Shown: one piece after another, positions 21,523 through 27,453 of the stretch
Numbering within the stretch: position 1 is the first letter of the stretch
How the letters are laid out: every line of letters begins with the position of its first letter
DNA from: Bacteroidota bacterium
GTDB taxonomy: Bacteria > Bacteroidota > Bacteroidia > Bacteroidales > UBA1715
Length of the DNA: 34,144 bases
Assembly (NCBI GenBank): GCA_009786075.1
Contig: WQTX01000022.1
Span: 1 to 34,144, forward strand
Direction of reading: 5' to 3'
Program-made: the position numbers and the translations under genes
Notes under the pieces: model-generated
The model's database searches: none
Told to the model about the DNA's origin: nothing
The model's input: the letters and a program-made list of their open reading frames with translations, nothing else

Positions 21523-24390
21523 ATGAAAGACGAAAAAAAATGGTATGCAATTGATGTAGAGCATGTTCTCCGTTCACTTGATACCGAAACTGCAACCGGA
21601 TTGGTAGAAGGCGAGGCAAAACGCAGAGCGCAAATACACGGAAAAAACCTTTTGCCGGAAAAGAAAAAAGTTAGTAAAATCATTAAATTTTTGAAGCATT
21701 TCAACGATATACTTATTTATATATTGTTTGGTGCGGCTCTCATAACTCTTTTTGTAAAAGATTATGTCGATACGATTATTATTTTGCTTGTTGCCGTAAT
21801 AAATGCTTCGATTGGATTTTTCCAAGAAAACAAAGCAGAAAAGGCGTTGGAAAACATCAAGAAAATGCTTTCGCTTAAAGCACAGGTTATGCGTGGCGGC
21901 AAACGTATGGAAATTGATGCTGCCGATTTGACCGTGGGCGATGTTGTATTTTTAAGCCCTGGCGATAAAATTCCTGCCGATTTACGGCTTGTGAAAACCG
22001 ATAATTTGCGTATAGAAGAATCGGCGCTTACGGGCGAATCTGTCCCGACAGAGAAAAAAATTCACGCATTGGCGGAAAATACAGAACTTGGCGACCGTAT
22101 CAATATGGCGTTTTCGGGCACAACGGTAAGTGCCGGAACCGGCATAGGCGTGGTGGTTGCCATTGGTGCCGACACCGAATTAGGAAAAATCAATCAAATG
22201 ATGTCGAACGTGGAAGAACTTACAACACCGCTTTTGAAACAAACTGCCAAATTCGGTAAAATGATTTCGTTTGTAATTGTGGGTGGTGCTGTGTTGGTTT
22301 TCCTTTTCGGCTATTTTTTCCGTAGCGATATTTACACGCTCGAACAACTTGGAATGTCGGTTATCGGGTTGGCAATTGCAGCCATTCCCGAAGGTTTGCC
22401 GGCAATTTTAGCAATTATTCTTTCTATTGGCGTGCAAAATATGGCTCGCCGCAAAAGTATTGTGCGCACCCTGCCGTCGGTTGAAACACTCGGCTCGGTT
22501 TCGGTTATTTGTTCCGATAAAACCGGTACTTTGACCAAAAACGAGATGACCGTAAAAACGCTGGAAACTCGTGACGGCGAATATTTTGTAACAGGTACGG
22601 GCTACGCTCCCGAAGGTGATATTCACACAAACTGCAATAATGCCGATTGCAGTACCGAAGCCTCAATGTGCGAAAATTGCCCTAAAGTAGATTATGCGCA
22701 AGAGCCTGTTTTAAAAGAACTTATCGAAGCATTTAATATATGCAATGAGGCTGCACTCGTGCAAGACGAAGACGGCTTTTGGAAAATCAACGGCGACCCT
22801 ACCGAAGGTTCGTTGGTTACGTTATTTTATAAGTTTAGGAGACAAGTTGACAAGGAGACAAGGAGACAAGGAGACGAGGAAACGAGGAAACGAGGAAACG
22901 AGGATTTGACAGACGAAAGCCTCGTATCTAATACCTCGTCAACTCGTATCTCAACTATTCCTTTCGATTCCGAATATAAATACATGGCAACGTTGGTTGA
23001 AAAAGCCGACCACAACATTATATATATTAAAGGTGCGCCCGACAAGCTAATGGAAATGGCGGAATTTGAGAGAACCGAAAAAGGCGAAGAAGCATTCGCG
23101 AAATCGCATTGGGAACGGCAAATTTCGGCGATAGCCTCACGAGGTCAGCGAACAATTGGGGCTGCGTATAAAATTGTTGATAAAAGCAAAACAACAATTG
23201 AGCATAGTGATATTGAAACAGGAATAGTATTTTTAGGACTTGCGGGAATTATTGACCCGCCGCGCGAAGAGGTTATTGAAGCAATTGAAAAATGCAAAGG
23301 CGCAGGTATTACCGTAAAAATGATTACCGGCGACCACGTTGACACGGCTCGTACTATTGCCAAAGAACTCGGCATTGGCGACGGTGTTACCGCTTTACAA
23401 GGCAAGGATTTGGAAAAAATGACCGACGAGGAAATGCAAGAAGCTGTGATGACCTGCGATGTATTTGCCCGAACAAGCCCCGAACACAAACTCCGATTGG
23501 TACAAGCCCTACAAGCAAAAGGCATTATTTGCGCCATGACCGGCGACGGCGTAAACGATGCGCCGGCACTGAAAAAAGCCGATATTGGCATTGCCATGGG
23601 CATAAAAGGCACAGAAGTAACCAAAGAAGCTGCCGAACTTGTGTTGGCTGACGATAATTTCAGCACCATAGTTGCCGCCGTAGAAGAAGGCAGACGGGTG
23701 TACGACAATTTGAAAAAAACAATCCTTTTTATTTTACCAACCAACGGCGCCGAGGCTCTGTTAATTATGGCAGCTATTCTTTTCGGAACAATTATGCCGC
23801 TTACTCCGGTGCAAATTCTGTGGGTAAATATGGTAACTTCGGTAACTATTTCGTTGGCATTGGCTTTCGAGCGATTGGAAACCGGTGCAATGAAACGTAT
23901 GCCTCGTTCGCCCGAAACTCCCCTATTGAGTGGTTATTTTATATGGCGTATTCTGTTTGTTTCTACGCTTATTGGTGGCTGGACGTTGTGGATTAACATT
24001 GGTTTGGAACGAGAATTTACGCAATTGGTAGCACTCGGTGAAATGACACAAGCAATGAAAGAATCGTTGATACACACCATTACACTGCAAACGATTGTAA
24101 TCGCGCAAATGTTCCACTTATTCAACGCTCGCACAATTCGCGGCAACGCTTTCACACAAAAATGGTTCGATAATAAAGCCGTGTGGGTGGTGTGCGGATT
24201 GCTCTTTATATTGCAAGGTGCGGTAACATATTTGCCGTTTATGAACAACGCATTTGGCACAGTACCGCTTGAATTGTACTATTGGCGCTATCCGTTTATG
24301 CTTGGCGTGGCGGTGTTCTTTATAGTGGAAATTGAAAAGGCTGTGATGCGTAGGATTGATAGAAGGAAAATGACGCAGTCTCAAAAATAA
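21523..24390 (+). CDS. P-type cation-transporting ATPase (P2-type, Ca2+/Na+-like)
   Basis: A 955-residue inner-membrane ion pump, numbered from MKDEKKWYAI. The frame opens at 21475, but 21523 gives the family N-terminus. Visible motifs: TGES (170-173, dephosphorylation loop), PEGLPA in M4 (289-294), SDKTGTLT with phosphorylated D332, KGAPD (503-507) and TGDGVNDAP in the P domain. About ten membrane helices are present. M6 reads WVNMVTSVTISLALAFE; the Asp of true SERCA-type pumps is replaced by Ser, so Ca2+ specificity is uncertain. Two oddities lie in the nucleotide domain: a four-Cys cluster (C371, C376, C383, C386) and an insert at about 438-475 encoded by intergenic-type repeat DNA. It is convergent with miaB. 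Confidence 0.93.
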   Translation: MKDEKKWYAIDVEHVLRSLDTETATGLVEGEAKRRAQIHGKNLLPEKKKVSKIIKFLKHFNDILIYILFGAALITLFVKDYVDTIIILLVAVINASIGFFQENKAEKALENIKKMLSLKAQVMRGGKRMEIDAADLTVGDVVFLSPGDKIPADLRLVKTDNLRIEESALTGESVPTEKKIHALAENTELGDRINMAFSGTTVSAGTGIGVVVAIGADTELGKINQMMSNVEELTTPLLKQTAKFGKMISFVIVGGAVLVFLFGYFFRSDIYTLEQLGMSVIGLAIAAIPEGLPAILAIILSIGVQNMARRKSIVRTLPSVETLGSVSVICSDKTGTLTKNEMTVKTLETRDGEYFVTGTGYAPEGDIHTNCNNADCSTEASMCENCPKVDYAQEPVLKELIEAFNICNEAALVQDEDGFWKINGDPTEGSLVTLFYKFRRQVDKETRRQGDEETRKRGNEDLTDESLVSNTSSTRISTIPFDSEYKYMATLVEKADHNIIYIKGAPDKLMEMAEFERTEKGEEAFAKSHWERQISAIASRGQRTIGAAYKIVDKSKTTIEHSDIETGIVFLGLAGIIDPPREEVIEAIEKCKGAGITVKMITGDHVDTARTIAKELGIGDGVTALQGKDLEKMTDEEMQEAVMTCDVFARTSPEHKLRLVQALQAKGIICAMTGDGVNDAPALKKADIGIAMGIKGTEVTKEAAELVLADDNFSTIVAAVEEGRRVYDNLKKTILFILPTNGAEALLIMAAILFGTIMPLTPVQILWVNMVTSVTISLALAFERLETGAMKRMPRSPETPLLSGYFIWRILFVSTLIGGWTLWINIGLEREFTQLVALGEMTQAMKESLIHTITLQTIVIAQMFHLFNARTIRGNAFTQKWFDNKAVWVVCGLLFILQGAVTYLPFMNNAFGTVPLELYYWRYPFMLGVAVFFIVEIEKAVMRRIDRRKMTQSQK
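22837..22960. repeat. In-frame low-complexity repeat inside ATPase gene
   Basis: Runs of AGGAGACAAGGAGACAAGG then AACGAGGAAACGAGG occupy about 22837-22905. CTCGTATCTAATACCTCGTC continues the insert from about 22921. It encodes RRQVDKETRRQGDEETRKRG and on to about residue 475. A related CTCGTCTCCTTGTTTCC run lies between genes at 16077. Confidence 0.8.
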
Positions 24391-24401
24391 TTTGCGTTCT
24401 T

Positions 24402-25721
24402 TTAATTGTCTATTTTGCCAATAAGAGTAGCCGAAGTAGCCGAAGTTACACACACTTTCACAAAATCGCCCACTTTCGCATCGCCTTTCGGGAAAATAAC
24501 GGTTTTATTCTGCGAATTACGCCCCTTCAATTCATTTTCATTTTTCTTGGAACGACCTTCAACTAAAACCTCGAATGTTTTTCCAATATCGGCTTGGTTT
24601 TGTGCTTTTGAAATAGAATTTTGCAAGGCAATAATTTCATTCAAACGGCGGATTTTGGTTTCTTCGTCAATTGTATCGGGCATTTTTTTCGATGCCAATG
24701 TTCCCGGACGTTCCGAATATTTAAACATATATGCCAAATCGTAGCCAACTTCGCGCATCAGCGATAATGTTTCGGCATGTTCCTCTTCGCTTTCGTTGCT
24801 AAAACCGCACAAAATATCGGTAGTAATTGAGGCATCGGGCAGAATTGTGCGAATAGCCTCTACCCTGTTCAAATAATATTCTCGGTTGTATTTCCGGTTC
24901 ATGCGCTCCAAAACAGTTGAACTTCCGCTTTGTACCGGCAGGTGTACCCATCGCCCAATATTTGTATTGCGAGCCATTACGTGCAGCACATCATCACCCA
25001 TGTCTTTGGGGTGCGACGTGGTAAAACGTACACGCATATCGGGCACTGTTTGCGCCACTCGTTCCAAAAGTTCGGCAAAGCCCAAACCCTCTAAGGCTTT
25101 ATACGAATTCACATTTTGCCCCAAAAGCGTAACCTCCTTATACCCTGATTTTTGCAACTGTTCCACTTCGTGTAAAATCGATGCAATATCACGACTGCGT
25201 TCACGTCCGCGCGTGTAGGGCACTATGCAATATGAGCAAAAATTATTGCAGCCCCGCATAATTGAAACAAAGGACGAAATGCGGTTATTCCCAACACGAT
25301 ACGGCATAATGTCGGCGTATGTTTCTGTATCAGACAAGTGCGTATTGATAGCTTTTTTACTATTTTCGGCAATTGTAATCAATTCCGGCAATTGACGATA
25401 CGAATCGGGACCGGCAACAATATCGGCAAGCAAATCATTGTCGAACAATTGGTCGCGCAACCGCTCTGCCATACAGCCAATTACACCTATTAATAAATCG
25501 GGTTTTTCGCCACGCAGTTTTTTAATTTCGTGCAAACGTTGAAATACTCTATTTTCGGCATGTTCACGAATAGAACAGGTGTTGAGCAAAATAAGCTGCG
25601 CCTGCGCAATATCTTCGGTATAATCATAGCCTTCTTTTTCCAAAATGGCGGCAACCACTTCGCTGTCGTTCACATTCATTTGACAGCCGTAGGTTTCTAT
25701 GTAAACAGTGCGTTTGTTCAT
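24402..25721 (-). CDS. miaB: tRNA-2-methylthio-N6-dimethylallyladenosine synthase
   Basis: MiaB is a radical-SAM enzyme that adds the methylthio group to i6A37 of tRNAs reading UNN codons. The 439-residue protein has the N-terminal MTTase domain with its three cluster cysteines C13, C49 and C83 (YGCQMN, LNTCS, IGCMAE). The radical-SAM motif is C158-x3-C162-x2-C165 in RGCNNFCSYCIVPYTRGRE. A C-terminal TRAM domain follows (about 370-435, KTFEVLVEGRSKK...GDFVKVCVTSAT). NTCSIR and YGCQMN are MiaB-type rather than RimO-type signatures. It is convergent with the ATPase gene, only 11 bases apart. Confidence 0.96.
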   Translation of the reverse strand: MNKRTVYIETYGCQMNVNDSEVVAAILEKEGYDYTEDIAQAQLILLNTCSIREHAENRVFQRLHEIKKLRGEKPDLLIGVIGCMAERLRDQLFDNDLLADIVAGPDSYRQLPELITIAENSKKAINTHLSDTETYADIMPYRVGNNRISSFVSIMRGCNNFCSYCIVPYTRGRERSRDIASILHEVEQLQKSGYKEVTLLGQNVNSYKALEGLGFAELLERVAQTVPDMRVRFTTSHPKDMGDDVLHVMARNTNIGRWVHLPVQSGSSTVLERMNRKYNREYYLNRVEAIRTILPDASITTDILCGFSNESEEEHAETLSLMREVGYDLAYMFKYSERPGTLASKKMPDTIDEETKIRRLNEIIALQNSISKAQNQADIGKTFEVLVEGRSKKNENELKGRNSQNKTVIFPKGDAKVGDFVKVCVTSATSATLIGKIDN

Positions 25722-25739
25722 TTATTTAGTTTTATTGTA

Positions 25740-25799
25740 GATTACTTCGTTCCTCGCAATGACGCTCTTTTGTACGTCATTGCGAGGAACGAAGCAATC
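25740..25799. repeat. REP-like inverted repeat (25-bp arms)
   Basis: The left arm (25740-25764, ...CTTCGTTCCTCGCAATGACG) and the right arm (25775-25799, CGTCATTGCGAGGAACGAAG...) are complementary with one mismatch around a 10-base loop. It lies upstream of miaB on one side and of tRNA-fMet on the other. Confidence 0.88.
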
Positions 25800-25872
25800 C
25801 ATTATTTATGATATGCAAAAATACAAAAAATCTGCAAACAAACTTTTTTTTGAAAATTTATTGCAATAAAAC

Positions 25873-25902
25873 TTGCTTTAACAAAAAAACGTAGTATATT
25901 TG
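25873..25902 (+). promoter_or_regulatory. Bacteroidota-type promoter for tRNA-fMet
   Basis: TTG (25873-25875), 19 bases, then TATATTTG (25895-25902), an exact TAnnTTTG. The start site would be near 25909, about 46 bases before the mature tRNA. Confidence 0.75.
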
Positions 25903-25954
25903 CACTCCCAAATTGAAACAAGAGTTGTTTCACAAAACAATTAACAAAATATAT

Positions 25955-26027
<73 letters not shown>

Positions 26028-26036
26028 CTACCCCGA

Positions 26037-26066
26037 AAGAATCACTACAAAGTGGTTCTTTTTTAT
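26037..26066 (+). terminator. Intrinsic terminator after tRNA-fMet
   Basis: AAGAATCACT pairs with AGTGGTTCTT (one G-T pair) around the loop acaa, followed by TTTT. Confidence 0.85.
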
Positions 26067-26123
26067 TTTGGTATCTTTGTAATACACCATAAATATAGTT
26101 TTACAGTTTTTTGCAAAATCTTT

Positions 26124-26154
26124 ATTGAGTTATCTCAAAAATTCACTACATTTG
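26124..26154 (+). promoter_or_regulatory. Putative promoter for 26280-27028 unit
   Basis: ATTG (26124-26127), 19 bases, then TACATTTG (26147-26154). A second, weaker candidate lies nearer the gene: TTG at 26231-26233, 20 bases, TACTTTTA at 26254-26261. Confidence 0.45.
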
Positions 26155-26165
26155 CCCTATTACAA

Positions 26166-26220
26166 ACCAAAACTCCACCCGCATACGATAAAAAAAGCGT
26201 AATGTAATACGCACATTTTT
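26166..26220 (+). repeat. Direct repeat copy A flanking two-gene unit
   Basis: CCACCCGC (26175-26182) to GCGTAATGTAATACGCAC and TTTT (ending 26219) recurs 952 bases downstream at 27127-27171, with 4 differences in 45 positions. GCGTA/TACGC forms a small hairpin within it. Confidence 0.85.
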
Positions 26221-26279
26221 GATAAAAAGATTGTTTTTTACAACAAAAACAACTACTTTTATAGCAGAAAACATAACAA

Positions 26280-26804
26280 ATGAAAGAACTTGATTTTGAA
26301 ATAGATAAACTAACACATTCGATAGAAAATGTAGTAACCGGCGATAGTTTCCCTACGGAAGTATTGCCGCTTTCCAAACCCGATTTGCTGCATATAACCA
26401 AAAAGAATGGTTGGAAATTTGATTGGAAAAAAGAATATTTACAACCAGATAGAGATGTTTTTAAGTTGATTATACCTCAGCAGTCCGAAATAATACAAGG
26501 ATTGGTTAGTACAAGTAAAGAAGAGGGTTATGTGATGATGAATTTAATAGAAAGTGCACCCATTAATTTCGGAGAAAATAAAAAATATTACGGTGTGGCA
26601 GGAAATTTGGTTGCTTTTGTGTGCCAACTATCAAAAGAATACGGATTTGACGGTGAAATTTTATTTTTTTCTAAAACCAAATTAATAGAGCATTATGAAA
26701 AAACATTGGGAGCGGTTCATATTGGCGGACATCGTATGATAATTTATGAACAAGAAGCTCAACAATTAATTAGAAAATATTTTCCTAACTTTTATTTTAA
26801 ATAA
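26280..26804 (+). CDS. Putative GNAT-fold protein in repeat-bounded pair
   Basis: The 174-residue cytoplasmic protein has a C-terminal half (about 100-165) reading like a GNAT acetyltransferase. YYGVAGNLVAFVCQLSKEYG resembles the acetyl-CoA loop and following helix, and KLIEHYEKTLGAVHIGGHRMII resembles the final helix-strand of that fold. The canonical Q/RxxGxG/A motif is not clean, so acetyltransferase activity is tentative. The N-terminal part is acidic (MKELDFEIDKLTHSIENVV). Its stop is followed after 2 bases by the start of the 73-residue partner. Such two-gene GNAT units can be toxin-antitoxin pairs; that is inference here. Confidence 0.55.
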   Translation: MKELDFEIDKLTHSIENVVTGDSFPTEVLPLSKPDLLHITKKNGWKFDWKKEYLQPDRDVFKLIIPQQSEIIQGLVSTSKEEGYVMMNLIESAPINFGENKKYYGVAGNLVAFVCQLSKEYGFDGEILFFSKTKLIEHYEKTLGAVHIGGHRMIIYEQEAQQLIRKYFPNFYFK

Positions 26805-26806
26805 CC

Positions 26807-27028
26807 ATGGGAATAATTAGAGAACCGGAAGGAGTAGATTTTGTTGTAGAGCCACATGTGCTTACCGACGAAGACAGACGAATTGTTGCCGAACATATTC
26901 GAGCACACAAAGCCAAACAAACACAAGAAGAAAAAAATTATTACAGAGCTTTTAGCGATGTTGTGCGGGCAATGAGCCGTTTACGAGATGCCGAAAGGAA
27001 ATGGCAAGTTGCAGAAATGGCATATTGA
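26807..27028 (+). CDS. Small partner protein, antitoxin-like
   Basis: A 73-residue charged helical protein (VEPHVLTDEDRRIVAEHIRA, then AERKWQVAEMAY at the end), 2 bases downstream of the GNAT-like gene and surely cotranscribed. I recognise no named family. Small size, high charge and tight coupling would suit an antitoxin or a regulatory subunit. Its first bases (ATGGGAATAATTA) are repeated 228 bases later, just after its own stop. Confidence 0.55.
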   Translation: MGIIREPEGVDFVVEPHVLTDEDRRIVAEHIRAHKAKQTQEEKNYYRAFSDVVRAMSRLRDAERKWQVAEMAY

Positions 27029-27034
27029 ATAACT

Positions 27035-27097
27035 ATGGGAATAATTAAAAACAAATTAAACCAATCTTTTCAGCACGTTGCGGCTGTAATGTTGTAA
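27035..27097 (+). pseudogene. Possible truncated duplicate of the 73-residue gene start
   Basis: TAAC[C/T]ATGGGAATAATTA from 26803-26819 recurs at 27031-27047. The second copy opens a frame of only 20 residues (MGIIKNKLNQSFQHVAAVML). It is 6 bases after the previous stop, suggesting a partial tandem duplication or exchanged downstream gene. Confidence 0.35.
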
Positions 27098-27116
27098 GTA
27101 TAAAAATAGAAAAATA

Positions 27117-27171
27117 ACCACTAAAACCACCCGCCTATGACAAAAAATGCGTAATGTAATACGCACATTTT
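27117..27171 (+). repeat. Direct repeat copy B flanking two-gene unit
   Basis: Second copy of the repeat at 26166-26220, same orientation, constant 952-base offset over its conserved part. Here TGCGTA-atgtaa-TACGCA gives a 6-bp stem. It lies just before the structured leader of the surface-protein gene. Confidence 0.85.
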
Positions 27172-27190
27172 ATGGAAAAAAGCGTTTAGC

Positions 27191-27353
27191 TGAATTTGGC
27201 GTTGCGAAATCTCGACAGTTTCAAAACCAGCCATGAAGTAAGGCGTAAACGCTCGTGTTGTTTTGGCACGGGCTTTACTCATTTATTTTGGTTGGTTAGG
27301 TAGTCGAGAACCTCGTAGCGCAGATAAAATAAAGTTTTGTCCGTGCTTTTTTT
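27191..27353 (+). ncRNA. Candidate structured leader RNA of BspA-like gene
   Basis: Four nested complementary segments in correct order form one long stem. TCTCGAC (27210-27216) pairs with GTCGAGA (27303-27309). AACCAGCC (27225-27232) pairs with GGTTGGTT (27290-27297). AGTAAGGC (27237-27244) pairs with GCTTTACT (27272-27279). TCGTG (27253-27257) pairs with CACGG (27267-27271). GCACGG in the apical part can alternatively pair with CCGTGC (27341-27346), which is followed by seven T. A -7-like TGAATTTG at 27191-27198 with TTTT 19 bases upstream would start the transcript about 5 bases before the stem. I recognise no known RNA family. Confidence 0.55.
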
Positions 27354-27453
27354 GTGTGCGTACGTGAACAGAAATATTCTGTTGAGGACATATTTTTCAT
27401 TACAACAAACTTAAAACCTTCTGTAAAAGGACAGAAGTAAAACAACACATACA

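Noticed and set aside
23145-23744. 199-residue minus-strand frame inside the ATPase gene
   Set aside because: Antisense to the TGDGVNDAP region; Ser/Ala/Pro-rich shadow.
26166-27171. Direct-repeat unit considered as an integron cassette
   Set aside because: The repeat lacks recognisable attC core sites and no integrase is present.
27191-27353. Leader considered as tmRNA, RNase P RNA or SRP RNA
   Set aside because: None of the conserved sequences of those RNAs could be found, and the nested single-stem layout does not fit them.
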